A stretch of 64,000 nucleotides of DNA from Pseudomonadota bacterium (lineage in GTDB: Bacteria > Pseudomonadota > Gammaproteobacteria > Xanthomonadales > Xanthomonadaceae). The notes beneath the pieces are model-generated. The model had not been told where the DNA came from and searched no databases. It worked only from the letters and a program-made list of their open reading frames with translations. Numbering within the stretch: the stretch's first letter is position 1; each line of letters opens with the position of its first letter. Positions 20,735-29,287 of this stretch are shown in pieces. The stretch is from contig JAKACT010000005.1 of assembly GCA_021821195.1 (NCBI GenBank), positions 1 through 64,000 on the forward strand. The letters are read 5' to 3'. The position numbers and the translations under genes were made by a program.

Positions 20735-22171
20735 TCAGTGCCCGCCGTCCAGCGCCTTCAGCTCGCTCACCAGTGCATTCGCCATCTCGCTGCCGTCGCC
20801 GTACAGCATGCGGGTGTTGTCGGCGTAGAACAGCGCGTTCTCGATGCCGGCGAAGCCCGTGCCCTTGCCGCGCTTGATCACGATGGTGTTCTTCGAATTG
20901 ACCACGTCGAGGATCGGCATGCCGTAGATCGGGCTGGCCGGATCGGTCTTGGCCACCGGGTTGACCACGTCGTTGGCGCCGATCACCAGCGATACATCGG
21001 TATTGGCGAACTCCGGGTTGATGTCGTCCATGTCGGCGATCAGGTCGTACGGCACGCCGGCCTCGGCCAGCAGCACGTTCATGTGCCCGGGCATGCGCCC
21101 GGCGACCGGGTGGATGGCGAACTTCACCTTCACCCCGCGCTCCTGCAGGCGCTGGGTCAATTCCCAGATCTTGTGCTGCGCCTGCGCCACCGCCAGGCCG
21201 TAGCCGGGCACGATCACCACGCGCTCGGCGAAAGCCATCATCGCCGCCACGTCGGCCGCCTCGATCGGCTTCATCGACCCGCCGATCTCCTGCATCTGCG
21301 CCGAGCCGCCGCCGAAGTTGGAGAACAGCACGTTCTTGATGCTGCGGTTCATCGCCTTGGCCATCAGCCGGGTCAGCAACATGCCCGCCGCGCCGACCAT
21401 GGTGCCGGCGATGATCAACGCCTCGTTGCCCAGCACGTAGCCCTCGAACGCCACCGCAAGGCCGGTGAAGGCGTTGTACAGCGAGATCACCACCGGCATG
21501 TCGGCGCCGCCGATCGGCAGCGTCATCAATACACCCAGCGCCAGCGCCAGCACGAAGAAGGCGACGATCCACGGCATTGCCAACGTGGCCAGCGCCATCC
21601 CCCCACAGGCCACCGCCGCCAGCGCGACCAGCGCATTGAAGTATTGCTGGCCGGGGAAGGTGTAGCGCTTGTCCATGCGCCCGTCCAGCTTGGCCCAAGC
21701 GATGATCGAACCGGTCAGCGACACCGCGCCGATCAGCGCGCCGATCACCGCCAGCGGCAAGGCGACGTTGAACTGCATCGTGGTGGCATCGTTGGTGGTC
21801 GTCACCACGAACCCCACCACCTCGTGCGTGCCCGGCTTGCCGGCCAGCTTGACCAGCTCCACCGCACCGATCGCCGCCGCGCTGCCGCCGCCCATGCCGT
21901 TGAACAGCGCCACCATCTGCGGCATGTCGGTGATCGCCACCTTCTTGCCCCAGATCCAGTTCAGGCCGACGCCAATGGCAATCGCCGCCACCATCAGCCC
22001 GATGTTGTGCAGTCCGGGCAGGAAGAAGGTGGCGAAGGTCGCGATCAGCATGCCCGCGCCGGCCCACTGGATGCCGCTGCGCGCGGTCTTCGGGCTGGCC
22101 ATGCGCTGCAGGCCCAGCAGGAACAGGGTGGCGGCGATGAAATAACTCAGCTTCACCAAGGGCTCGGTCAT
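20735..22171 (-). CDS. pntB: NAD(P) transhydrogenase subunit beta
   Basis: A 478-aa subunit of proton-translocating transhydrogenase, which uses the proton gradient to make NADPH from NADH. The N-terminal half contains about nine transmembrane helices. The C-terminal half is the NADP(H)-binding dIII domain (VVIVPGYGLAVAQAQH and KRGKGTGFAGIENALFY). The ATG overlaps the pntA2 stop as ATGA at 22171-22168. Its partner alpha-1 subunit is encoded 1.5 kb away at 24015-25118. Confidence 0.96.
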   Translation of the reverse strand: MTEPLVKLSYFIAATLFLLGLQRMASPKTARSGIQWAGAGMLIATFATFFLPGLHNIGLMVAAIAIGVGLNWIWGKKVAITDMPQMVALFNGMGGGSAAAIGAVELVKLAGKPGTHEVVGFVVTTTNDATTMQFNVALPLAVIGALIGAVSLTGSIIAWAKLDGRMDKRYTFPGQQYFNALVALAAVACGGMALATLAMPWIVAFFVLALALGVLMTLPIGGADMPVVISLYNAFTGLAVAFEGYVLGNEALIIAGTMVGAAGMLLTRLMAKAMNRSIKNVLFSNFGGGSAQMQEIGGSMKPIEAADVAAMMAFAERVVIVPGYGLAVAQAQHKIWELTQRLQERGVKVKFAIHPVAGRMPGHMNVLLAEAGVPYDLIADMDDINPEFANTDVSLVIGANDVVNPVAKTDPASPIYGMPILDVVNSKNTIVIKRGKGTGFAGIENALFYADNTRMLYGDGSEMANALVSELKALDGGH

Positions 22172-22467
22172 GCCGCGCCCCCGGGCTTCTTCGAGGCCTT
22201 GAACATCTCCAGCATCCGCTCGGTCACCACGTAACCGCCGGCGGCATTGCCTGCGCCCAGCAGCACCGCGACGAAGCCCAGCGCCTTTTCCAACGTGGTA
22301 TCGGCGTGCCCTAGCACCACCATCGCGCCGATCAGCACGATGCCGTGGATGAAGTTGGAACCCGACATCAGCGGCGTGTGCAGGATCACCGGCACCCGCG
22401 AGATGATGACGTGGCCGGCGATCGCCGCCAGCATGAAGATGTACAGCGCCACGAACCCGTCGCCCAC
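22168..22467 (-). CDS. pntA2: NAD(P) transhydrogenase subunit alpha, part 2
   Basis: A 99-aa membrane subunit carrying the three C-terminal helices of the alpha chain (FVALYIFMLAAIAGHVII, IHGIVLIGAMVVLG, GFVAVLLGAGNAAGGYVV). The start is GTG at 22467: a strong GGGGAGG SD at 22480-22474 is spaced 6 nt from it. No ATG is available upstream in a sensible position. It is coupled to pntB by ATGA. Splitting of the alpha chain into two genes is normal for this group; the distance from alpha-1 is not. Confidence 0.92.
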   Translation of the reverse strand: MGDGFVALYIFMLAAIAGHVIISRVPVILHTPLMSGSNFIHGIVLIGAMVVLGHADTTLEKALGFVAVLLGAGNAAGGYVVTERMLEMFKASKKPGGAA

Positions 22468-22637
22468 AGCCCGCCTCCCCGGTTGCCTGTCCGCATCATA
22501 ACGATATGTCCGGCCTCTGCGCCCCACGGCCACGCGCCATGTCAACCACGGCCGGGGCCGTGCGTTTCCCATCGCATGGCCGGCGCAATCCCGCGCCGGC
22601 CCGCCACTTGGGCCACCATGCTGCTGCTCGCCCCCGC

Positions 22638-22643
22638 TAAGCT
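22638..22643 (+). promoter_or_regulatory. -10-like box directly before the sigma factor start
   Basis: TAAGCT is followed by 7 nt and the GTG at 22651. The placement would give a leaderless or near-leaderless transcript and supports GTG as the start. No convincing -35 was found. Confidence 0.35.
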
Positions 22644-22650
22644 TGGACCG

Positions 22651-23193
22651 GTGAACGCCGAAGTCCCGCCGCCCTCGCCCGAGCCGGTCACGCTGGAAGC
22701 GTTCCTGCGCGGCATCGACGCGCGCGCCTTCCGCTTCGCCGAACTGGGCCTGCGCCACCGCGAGGATGCGCTGGATGCGGTGCAGGACGCGATGCTGAAG
22801 ATGCTGGCCTACCGCGACCGACCGACTTCGGAATGGAGCCCGTTGTTCTGGAGCATCCTGCGCAACCGCATTGTGGACATGCAGCGACGCGGCCTGCTGC
22901 GGATGCGCTGGCTGCTGCCCGGCAGTACCGACAGGGACGGCGAAGCGCTGGACTGGGCGGACGATGCACCCGACCCCTCGCGCAGCCATGACGGCCGCGA
23001 AGCGTGGGAGCGCATCGGCGCCGCCCTGCGCAAGTTGCCGGCGCGCCAGCGTGAAGCGTTCACCCTGCGGGTGCTGGAGGAGCTGGACGTGGCTGACACC
23101 GCACGCGTGATGGACTGCAGCGAAGGCTCGGTAAAGACGCACCTGTCGCGCGCGCGCGCTGCGCTGCAGAAGCAACTGGAGGATTTCCGATGA
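22651..23193 (+). CDS. ECF-type RNA polymerase sigma factor
   Basis: A 180-aa sigma70-family factor. Region 2 (HREDALDAVQDAMLKMLAYR, then PLFWSILRNRIVDMQRR) and region 4 (LRKLPARQREAFTLRVLEEL, then CSEGSVKTHLSRARAAL) are both present. The start GTG at 22651 is a judgement; an ATG at 22618 would add 11 residues. Its stop overlaps the next gene (ATGA), which encodes a small membrane-anchored protein, the usual sigma/anti-sigma layout. Its signal and target promoters are unknown. Confidence 0.9.
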   Translation: MNAEVPPPSPEPVTLEAFLRGIDARAFRFAELGLRHREDALDAVQDAMLKMLAYRDRPTSEWSPLFWSILRNRIVDMQRRGLLRMRWLLPGSTDRDGEALDWADDAPDPSRSHDGREAWERIGAALRKLPARQREAFTLRVLEELDVADTARVMDCSEGSVKTHLSRARAALQKQLEDFR

Positions 23194-23573
23194 ACACCCA
23201 CCCTTCCGACCACGACCCGGTGGACGCCGACACCCGCTTCGACGCCGCCCTGCGCGCCCGCCACGCCGCTGCACTGGCGCAGCTGTCGCCGCAGGTGCGC
23301 GCGCAGCTGGCGCAGCGCCGGGGTGCCGCGCTACGCGGGCAGCGACCCGCCCCGCGCCAGCACCGGCTGCGCTTTGCCATGGCCGGTTTCGCTGCGCTGT
23401 GCGCGCTGGCGCTGGGCGTGCGCCTGTACCCGCAGGGGGCCCCGTCAACCCCCGCCGCCGCGCCATCGGCGCAGCTTGCAAGCAGCACCGGCGGCAGCCT
23501 GCCGCTGGACGAAGACCCCGATTTCTATGCCTGGCTGGGTTCGGCGGATGCCCCCCGGCTGGCGATGGAGTAA
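23190..23573 (+). CDS. Small membrane-anchored protein, probable DUF3619/anti-sigma partner
   Basis: A 127-aa protein. The N-terminal ~60 residues are helical and basic (RARHAAALAQLSPQVRAQLA). One transmembrane helix follows (FAMAGFAALCALALGVRLY), then a short periplasmic tail with DEDPDFYAWLGS. The layout sigma factor - single-TM protein - DUF3106 is seen elsewhere in proteobacteria, where the middle gene is DUF3619. An anti-sigma role is inferred from position and topology, not from a recognised domain. Confidence 0.7.
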   Translation: MNTHPSDHDPVDADTRFDAALRARHAAALAQLSPQVRAQLAQRRGAALRGQRPAPRQHRLRFAMAGFAALCALALGVRLYPQGAPSTPAAAPSAQLASSTGGSLPLDEDPDFYAWLGSADAPRLAME

Positions 23574-23576
23574 GCC

Positions 23577-24014
23577 ATGTATCGCCACTTCGCCCCCCTG
23601 TTCCTGCTCGCCACGCTTGCGCTGGCGCCCACCACCTCACTCGCACAGGACGCCAAGGCCGACGCCATGCCGGCGTGGGACCAGCTCACCCCCGCCCAGC
23701 GCGATCTGCTGATCGCGCCGGTGCGCGACCGCTGGAACCGCGAACCGGAAAAGCGCGAACGCTTCATGGAATACGCCAAGCGCTGGAAGGCGATGCCGCA
23801 GCCGCAGCGCGAGCGCGCCCGCCACGGCATGCAGCGGTGGGAAGGGATGACCCCCGAGCAGCGCGAGCAGGCGCGCGCCTTGTTCCACGCGGTGCGCGGC
23901 CTGGACAAGGACGCGCGTGGCGAGTTCATGGAGAAGTGGCGGCAGATGACGCCGCAGCAGCGCACCGATTGGGTGAAGGCACACCCGGCGCCGGAGCGCC
24001 GCGATCCGGATTGA
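23577..24014 (+). CDS. DUF3106 exported protein
   Basis: A 145-aa protein with a signal peptide (LFLLATLALAPTTSLAQ) followed by Trp- and Gln-rich helical repeats of the type WDQLTPAQRDLL, RWKAMPQPQRERAR, RWEGMTPEQREQAR, KWRQMTPQQRTDW. This is the DUF3106 pattern. Function is unknown; periplasmic location and co-transcription with the sigma factor suggest a role in sensing. Its TGA abuts the pntA1 stop head to head (TGATCA at 24012-24017). Confidence 0.85.
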   Translation: MYRHFAPLFLLATLALAPTTSLAQDAKADAMPAWDQLTPAQRDLLIAPVRDRWNREPEKRERFMEYAKRWKAMPQPQRERARHGMQRWEGMTPEQREQARALFHAVRGLDKDARGEFMEKWRQMTPQQRTDWVKAHPAPERRDPD

Positions 24015-25118
24015 TCAGCCGGGCGGCGGCGTCCGCTCCGGCCAGACCGTCTTCGCCAGCAGCTCGTCGCCCCAGTCGAACGCCAGCGCGCCGTCCTTGA
24101 GCAGCAGGCTGACGAAATTGAACACGTTGCGGGCGTACATCTCGCTGGCGTGCTGGGCGCCCATCGAGGCCAGGTTGAGTGGGCCGGCGATGGTGACGCC
24201 GCCACTCTCCACGTTTTCACCGGGGCGGGTCAGCTCGCAGTTGCCGCCGGTTTCCGCGGCCAGGTCCACGATCACGCTGCCCGGCTTCATCCCCGCCACC
24301 ATCGCCGCCGACACGATCTTCGGCGCCGGCCGTCCCGGCACCGCGGCGGTGCAGACCACCACGTCGATGTTCTTCAGGTGTTCGGCCAGCCGGCGCTGCT
24401 GTTCGGCGCGCTCCTCGTCGGTCAGCGCGCGCGCGTAGCCGCCCTCGCCCGCGGCGCTGACGCCAAGGTCGAGGAACTTGCCGCCCAGCGACTCGATCTG
24501 CTCGCGGGTTTCCGGCCTGACGTCGAAGCCTTCCACCTGTGCGCCCAGCCGCTTGGCGGTGGCGATCGCCTGCAGCCCTGCCACGCCGGCGCCGACGATC
24601 AGCACCTTCGACGGACGGATGGTGCCGGCCGCGGTGGTCAGCATCGGGAAGAACCGCGGCGCCAGCTGGGCGGCGATCAGCACCGCCTTGTAGCCGGCCA
24701 TGCCCGCCTGCGAGCTGAGCACGTCCATCGCCTGCGCACGGGTGGTGCGCGGCAGCCGCTCCAGCGGGAAGGCGACGATGCCGCGCGCGCGCAGCGCTTC
24801 GCCGCGTTCCGGGTCGACCTGCGGATGCAGGCTGCCCACCAGCACCGCGCCCTGCTTCAGCCCGGCGATGGCCGCGTTCGCGGGCGGCTGCACGCAGACC
24901 ACCAGATCGGCATCGGCGGTAGCGTCCTCGGCCAGCTGCGCACCGGCGCCGACATAAGCCGCGTCGGGGAAAAATGCGCCAAGGCCGATCCCCGGCTGCA
25001 CCCGCACGGTGGCGCCGGCCGCGACCAGCTTCTTGCAGGTCTCCGGGCTGAGGGCCACCCGACGCTCGCCCGCCGCCGCTTCCCGCGCCACGCCCACGAT
25101 TACCGCCGTCGCCGCCAT
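24015..25118 (-). CDS. pntA1: NAD(P) transhydrogenase subunit alpha, part 1
   Basis: A 367-aa soluble NAD(H)-binding dI subunit of transhydrogenase, related to alanine dehydrogenase. It begins with REAAAGERRVALSPET, the Rossmann loop is VGAGVAGLQAIATAKRLGA, and the mobile loop AAVPGRPAPKIV is present. The ATG at 25118 gives the family-standard N-terminus; the open frame extends upstream without similarity. It is normally adjacent to pntA2-pntB, but here a sigma-factor operon on the opposite strand lies between them. Confidence 0.95.
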   Translation of the reverse strand: MAATAVIVGVAREAAAGERRVALSPETCKKLVAAGATVRVQPGIGLGAFFPDAAYVGAGAQLAEDATADADLVVCVQPPANAAIAGLKQGAVLVGSLHPQVDPERGEALRARGIVAFPLERLPRTTRAQAMDVLSSQAGMAGYKAVLIAAQLAPRFFPMLTTAAGTIRPSKVLIVGAGVAGLQAIATAKRLGAQVEGFDVRPETREQIESLGGKFLDLGVSAAGEGGYARALTDEERAEQQRRLAEHLKNIDVVVCTAAVPGRPAPKIVSAAMVAGMKPGSVIVDLAAETGGNCELTRPGENVESGGVTIAGPLNLASMGAQHASEMYARNVFNFVSLLLKDGALAFDWGDELLAKTVWPERTPPPG

Positions 25119-25189
25119 CGCCCGCTCCGCGTCAGATTGGATTCCGCATCCTACCGTTACCATGGCCCTCCCCCGCAAGCAGGCCCGCC

Positions 25190-25759
25190 ATGCTGACCCT
25201 GGACGCCCTCGACAGCCGCCGCTCCACGCCCACCCGCCAGCTGGGCGAGCCCGGCCCCGACGAGGCGCGACTGCTGCGCATGCTGCGGACTGCGGTGCGC
25301 GTGCCCGACCACGGCAAGCGGGTGCCGTTCCGGTTCCTGCGCATTGCCGGCAGCGCACGCACCGCGCTGGCCGACGCCGCCGCGGCACGCCTGCTGGTCC
25401 GCGAGCCGGAGGCAGGCGACGCGGTGGTGGAGAAATTGCGTACCCGCTTCACCCTGCCGCCGGTCACGGTGGCAGTGATCGCGCGGCTGGGCGAAGACGC
25501 CCATATTCCTGCTTCCGAGCGCTTTTCCAGCGCCGCCTGCGTCTGCCTGCTGCTGCTGCAGGCCGCGCAGGCCGAGGGCTATGGCGCGCAGTGGCTGACC
25601 GGCTGGCCGGCCTACGACCGCGAGTTCCTGGAAACCACGCTGGGGCTTTCGGCCGATGAACAGCTGGCGGGCACGATCGCGATTGGCACGCCCGCGCAGG
25701 AAGCGCCCGAACGCGACCGGCCCGACCCGGCGGCGCTGCTGCGCGATTGGCATCGGTAG
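25190..25759 (+). CDS. Nitroreductase family protein
   Basis: A 189-aa FMN-dependent oxidoreductase of the small YdjA-like nitroreductase group. It begins MLTLDALDSRRSTPTRQLGEP with the typical RRS FMN-contact motif. PDHGKRVPFRFLRI and the GAQWLTGWPAYD / GTIAIGTPAQEAPERDRP segments are family features. The physiological substrate is unknown. It precedes the exonuclease gene by 6 bp and is probably co-transcribed with it. Confidence 0.85.
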   Translation: MLTLDALDSRRSTPTRQLGEPGPDEARLLRMLRTAVRVPDHGKRVPFRFLRIAGSARTALADAAAARLLVREPEAGDAVVEKLRTRFTLPPVTVAVIARLGEDAHIPASERFSSAACVCLLLLQAAQAEGYGAQWLTGWPAYDREFLETTLGLSADEQLAGTIAIGTPAQEAPERDRPDPAALLRDWHR

Positions 25760-25765
25760 GTCGCC

Positions 25766-26653
25766 ATGTCGCAGCCCACGCTCCACCTCGTCGACGCCTC
25801 GTTGTACGTGTTCCGCGCCTGGCATTCGATGCCGGACGAGTTCCACGACGCCGACGGCTGGCCGACCAACGCAGTGCACGGCTTCGCCCGCTTCCTGCTG
25901 GAACTGCTGGAGCGCGAGCGCCCCGGCCACGTCGTCGTGGCCTTCGACGAAGCGCTGGATTCGTGCTTCCGCAACGCGCTGTACCCGGCCTACAAGGCCA
26001 ACCGCGATCCGGCCCCGCCGGAGCTGCGCCGCCAGTTCGCCTGGTGCAAGGCGCTGTGCCAGGCGCTGGGCCTGGCCACGCTGGCGCATGCCGACTACGA
26101 GGCCGACGACCTGATCGGCAGCGCCGTGCACCGCGCGCGCGGCCAGGGTTTCCGCGGCGTCATTGTGTCCGCCGACAAGGATCTGTCGCAGCTGCTGCAT
26201 GAGTTCGACGAGCAGTACGACTTCGCCAAGGGGCAGCGCTGGGGCCGCGATGGGGTGAAGGCGCGCCATGGCGTGCACGCGCACCAGATCGCCGACTATC
26301 TGGCGCTGACCGGCGACGCGGTGGACAACATCCCCGGCGTCACCGGCATCGGACCCAAGTCCGCGGCGGTACTGCTGGCGCACTTCGAATCGCTGGACGC
26401 ACTGCTGGAACGCATCGACGAAGTGCCGTTCCTGCGGTTGCGCGGCGCCGCAACCCTGGCTACGCGCCTTCGCGAGCAGCGCGAGCACGCCCTGCTGTGG
26501 CGCCGGCTGACCACCATCGCGCTGGACGCGCCGCTGCCGGAACATGGCTTCGCGCGCGGCCGCGGCGATGCCGACGAGCTGGCCGCGCTGGCCGACTGGG
26601 TGAAATTCGGGCCGATGACGCGCAAGCGGCTGGCCGACGCGGCGGGTTTGTAG
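25766..26653 (+). CDS. 5'-3' exonuclease (PolI N-domain/ExoIX-like)
   Basis: A 295-aa flap-type 5'-nuclease. The N-terminal metal site begins LVDASLYVFRAWHSMP. VVVAFDEALDSCFRN, DYEADDLIGSA and VSADKDLSQLL supply conserved acidic ligands. The helix-hairpin-helix GDAVDNIPGVTGIGPKSAAVLL binds DNA. It lacks polymerase domains, so it is a stand-alone nuclease like E. coli ExoIX (Xni). It ends 4 bp before a large inverted-repeat element. Confidence 0.92.
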   Translation: MSQPTLHLVDASLYVFRAWHSMPDEFHDADGWPTNAVHGFARFLLELLERERPGHVVVAFDEALDSCFRNALYPAYKANRDPAPPELRRQFAWCKALCQALGLATLAHADYEADDLIGSAVHRARGQGFRGVIVSADKDLSQLLHEFDEQYDFAKGQRWGRDGVKARHGVHAHQIADYLALTGDAVDNIPGVTGIGPKSAAVLLAHFESLDALLERIDEVPFLRLRGAATLATRLREQREHALLWRRLTTIALDAPLPEHGFARGRGDADELAALADWVKFGPMTRKRLADAAGL

Positions 26654-26657
26654 GGCA

Positions 26658-26776
26658 GCAATGTCGCCAGCCGGCGGGGGCACGTTCGCCGCTTAGGCTA
26701 CGCATCCAGCTTCGATGCGCGGCCGCGCGCCATCCATGGCGCGCTCGAACGTGCCCCCGCCGGCTGGCAACATTGC
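26658..26776. repeat. 119-bp inverted-repeat element with two inner hairpins
   Basis: Outer arms 26658-26688 and 26746-26776 are reverse complements in 30 of 31 positions. The 57-nt interior holds two further hairpins: CGCATC/GATGCG (26701-26719) and GCGCGCCAT/ATGGCGCGC (26725-26744). As RNA or extruded DNA this makes a three-way junction. It fills the gap between the exonuclease stop and the NUDIX promoter. A miniature mobile element or a structured terminator are both possible. A related layout is at 62932-63009. Confidence 0.85.
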
Positions 26777-26803
26777 CCCGATTTTCCTGACACGCGTCTG
26801 CGC

Positions 26804-26809
26804 TAGCAT
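26804..26809 (+). promoter_or_regulatory. -10 box placed for a leaderless NUDIX transcript
   Basis: TAGCAT, then 6 nt, then ATG at 26816; there is no SD. The same TAGCAT-N6-ATG arrangement occurs at the original ubiH start on the minus strand (44365-44351). No clear -35 is seen. Confidence 0.45.
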
Positions 26810-26815
26810 CGGCGC

Positions 26816-27358
26816 ATGAGCAACCTCAAACAAACGCTGTACGAAGGCCAGTGGCTGCGGCTGGTGCGGATCGGCCACTGGGAATCCTGCGAGCGCACCC
26901 ATGCGCAGGGCATGGCGGTGATCGTGATCGCGGTGACGCCCGCCGACGAGGTGCTGTTCGTCGAGCAGTTCCGCGTGCCGCTGGGCGCCCGCACCATCGA
27001 GATGCCGGCCGGGCTGGTCGGCGACGACCACGCCGAGGACACCCTGGTGGATGCCGCGCGGCGCGAACTGGTCGAGGAAACCGGCTGGTCGGCGGGCCGC
27101 GTGGAGGTGCTGCTGACCGGCCCCACCAGTTCCGGCATGAGCAACGAGCGCATTGCCTTCGTGCGCGCCCGCGAGCTGGTGCGGGTGGGCGAAGGCGGCG
27201 GCGTGGACGACGAGGACATCATCGTCCACGCGGTGCCGCGGAACGAGGCGCCGGCGTGGCTGATGCGCAAGCGCGCCGAAGGTTACGAACTCGACCTCAA
27301 GCTGTGGGCCGGGCTGTGGATGATCGACCACAACCCGGACGGCAGCCCGGCAAGCTGA
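26816..27358 (+). CDS. NUDIX hydrolase, ADP-ribose pyrophosphatase-like
   Basis: A 180-aa NUDIX hydrolase, likely cleaving ADP-ribose or a similar nucleoside-diphosphate sugar. The NUDIX box contains AARRELVEETGW at residues 80-91, preceded by the strand TIEMPAGLVGDD typical of the ADPRase branch. Trp and Glu residues in the N-terminal beta-region (VLFVEQFRVPLGARTIE) fit NudF-like enzymes. It converges on pip with only 3 bp between stops. Confidence 0.9.
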   Translation: MSNLKQTLYEGQWLRLVRIGHWESCERTHAQGMAVIVIAVTPADEVLFVEQFRVPLGARTIEMPAGLVGDDHAEDTLVDAARRELVEETGWSAGRVEVLLTGPTSSGMSNERIAFVRARELVRVGEGGGVDDEDIIVHAVPRNEAPAWLMRKRAEGYELDLKLWAGLWMIDHNPDGSPAS

Positions 27359-27361
27359 GCC

Positions 27362-28306
27362 TCAGGCGGCGAAGCGGTCGGTCGCTTCCACCAGCGCCGA
27401 AGTGTTCTCGGCCTCGAAAGCTGAATGACCGGAACCGGGGCTGACGATCAGCTCCGACTTCGGCCAAGCCTTGTGCAGGTCGAACGCGTTCTGGATCGGG
27501 CAGACCACGTCGTAGCGGCCGTGCACGATCACGCCGGGGATGTCGGCGATCCTGTGCACGTCGCGCAGCAGCTGGTCTTCCACTTCGAAGAAGCCGCCGT
27601 TGACGAAGTAGTGGTTCTCGATCCGCGCGAAGGCCAGCGCGAACTCGGCGTCGCCGTGGGTGTCGGCGTAATCCGAGGGGATCTGCAGGTAGCTGGTGCC
27701 GCCCTCCCAGATCGCCCAGGCGCGCGCCGCCGCCAGCCGCACCTGCGCGTCGTCGGACGTGAGGCGACGGTGGAAGGCGGAGATCAGGTCGTGGCGCTCG
27801 ACCGGCGGGATGGCGTCGATGTAGTGCTGCCATGCATCCGGGAACAGCCGACTGGCGCCTTCCTGGTAGAACCATTCCAGCTCCCAGCGGCGCAGCATGA
27901 AGATGCCGCGCAGCACCAGCTCGGTGACCCGCTGCGGGTGGGCCTGCGCATAGGCCAGCGCGAGGGTGGAACCCCAGCTGCCGCCGAACACCTGCCAGCG
28001 CTCGATGCCCAGCCGCTCGCGCAGCTTCTCGATGTCGGCAACGAGGTCGCCGGTGGTGTTGTCGACGAGGTCGGCGTGCGGCGTGCTGCGGCCGGCGCCG
28101 CGCTGGTCGAACAGCACGATGCGGTACTTGGCCGGGTCGTGGAAGCGGCGCATGTTGTCGCTGCAGCCCGCGCCGGGGCCACCGTGCAGCAGGACCACCG
28201 GCTTGCCGTTCGGATTGCCGCACTGCTCCCAGTACAGGGTGTGGCGGTCGTCGACCTGCAGGGTGCCGGTTTCGTAGGGAGCGATCTCGGGATACAGCGT
28301 GCGCAT
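27362..28306 (-). CDS. pip: Proline iminopeptidase
   Basis: A 314-aa alpha/beta-hydrolase (peptidase S33) that removes N-terminal proline from peptides. The oxyanion motif HGGPGAGCSDNMRRFHD, the nucleophile elbow GGSWGSTLAL and the family segment DQRGAGRSTPHA are all present. The catalytic His is in GSGHSAF near the C-terminus. The ATG at 28306 starts MRTLYPEIAPYETG, the usual N-terminus. TACAAT at 28342-28337 is a candidate -10. It lies downstream of prmC on the same strand. Confidence 0.95.
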   Translation of the reverse strand: MRTLYPEIAPYETGTLQVDDRHTLYWEQCGNPNGKPVVLLHGGPGAGCSDNMRRFHDPAKYRIVLFDQRGAGRSTPHADLVDNTTGDLVADIEKLRERLGIERWQVFGGSWGSTLALAYAQAHPQRVTELVLRGIFMLRRWELEWFYQEGASRLFPDAWQHYIDAIPPVERHDLISAFHRRLTSDDAQVRLAAARAWAIWEGGTSYLQIPSDYADTHGDAEFALAFARIENHYFVNGGFFEVEDQLLRDVHRIADIPGVIVHGRYDVVCPIQNAFDLHKAWPKSELIVSPGSGHSAFEAENTSALVEATDRFAA

Positions 28307-28379
28307 GGCGGAAATCCGTGCGGTGTGGGGGCGCACATTGTAGTGCGGCGCCCGCACCGCAGCCCCGCGCAGGCCTGCG

Positions 28380-29213
28380 CTACAGATGTCGCCCGAGGGT
28401 GATGCGGTCGCGACCTTCGAGGTCGCGCGCGGTGGCGGCATCGACGAAACCGGCTTCGGCCAGCAGCGCGCGCACCGCCTCGCCCTGGTCCCAGCCATGT
28501 TCCAGCAGCAGCCAGCCGCCGGGGCGCAGGCAGGCCGGCGCGTCGCGCACGATGATGCGGATCGCATCCAGCCCGTCCGGCCCGCAGGACAGCGCCATCG
28601 CGGGCTCGAAGCGCAGGTCGCCCTGCGAGAGGTGCGGGTCGCCGTCGGCGATGTAGGGTGGATTGCTGGCGATCAGGTCGAAGCATTCGCCCGCCAGCGG
28701 CGCCAGCCAGCTGCCCAGGCGGAACGCCACGTTGCCGATGCCGTTGCGCACCGTGTTGCCGCGGGCCACCTCCAGCGCCTCGGGGCTGGCATCGGTGGCC
28801 ACCACCCGCGCCCGCGGCCGTTCCTTGGCGAGGGACAGCGCGATCGCGCCGCTGCCGGTGCCGAGATCGGCCACCCGCAGCGGCGCATCGACGGGCAGCC
28901 GCGCCAGCGCCAGTTCCACCAGCAGCTCGGTTTCCGGGCGCGGGATCAGCGTGGCCGGGGTCACCGCCAGATCCAGCGTCCAGAACCCGCGCGCGCCGGT
29001 CAGGTAGGCCACCGGCTCGCCGGCAACACGACGCGCCAGCAGGCCGTCGAACCGCGCCAGGTCCGCTTCGCCCAGCACGTCGTCGGCATGCGCGAACAGC
29101 CAGCTGCGCGGTTTGCCCAGCGCGTGCGCCAGCAGCAGCGCGGCATCGGCGGGATCGATCAAGTCACGGGCGCGGGCCAGCAGGCGCGCGGCGGTAGGAA
29201 CATCGGCATTCAT
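28380..29213 (-). CDS. prmC: Release factor glutamine methyltransferase
   Basis: A 277-aa SAM-dependent enzyme that methylates the Gln of the GGQ motif in release factors. The SAM-binding [16 protein letters not shown] and the catalytic NPPY ([11 protein letters not shown]) are intact, with an N-terminal helical substrate-binding domain. The ATG at 29213 gives [12 protein letters not shown]; upstream extensions run into the ahpC promoter. It is divergent from ahpC and separate from prfA. Confidence 0.95.
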   Translation of the reverse strand: MNADVPTAARLLARARDLIDPADAALLLAHALGKPRSWLFAHADDVLGEADLARFDGLLARRVAGEPVAYLTGARGFWTLDLAVTPATLIPRPETELLVELALARLPVDAPLRVADLGTGSGAIALSLAKERPRARVVATDASPEALEVARGNTVRNGIGNVAFRLGSWLAPLAGECFDLIASNPPYIADGDPHLSQGDLRFEPAMALSCGPDGLDAIRIIVRDAPACLRPGGWLLLEHGWDQGEAVRALLAEAGFVDAATARDLEGRDRITLGRHL

Positions 29214-29287
29214 CGCCAGATGGTAGCCAGCGCACGCGTTGACGCCAAAGAAAGGGGCCGCCGCGCAGCATGGGAAAGCCAAATATG

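Noticed and set aside
22345-22650. N-terminal extension of the sigma factor frame upstream of 22618
   Set aside because: It overlaps the start of pntA2 and encodes low-complexity sequence with no sigma-factor similarity.
24009-24020. Head-to-head stop codons TGATCA (DUF3106/pntA1), and the similar abutting stops at 38352-38357
   Set aside because: An expected outcome of compact convergent genes; no extra signal is visible.
26658-26776. A CRISPR-like or IS-terminal-repeat interpretation of the inverted repeat
   Set aside because: There are no direct repeats with spacers and no transposase ORF between the arms; the element is too short for an autonomous IS.
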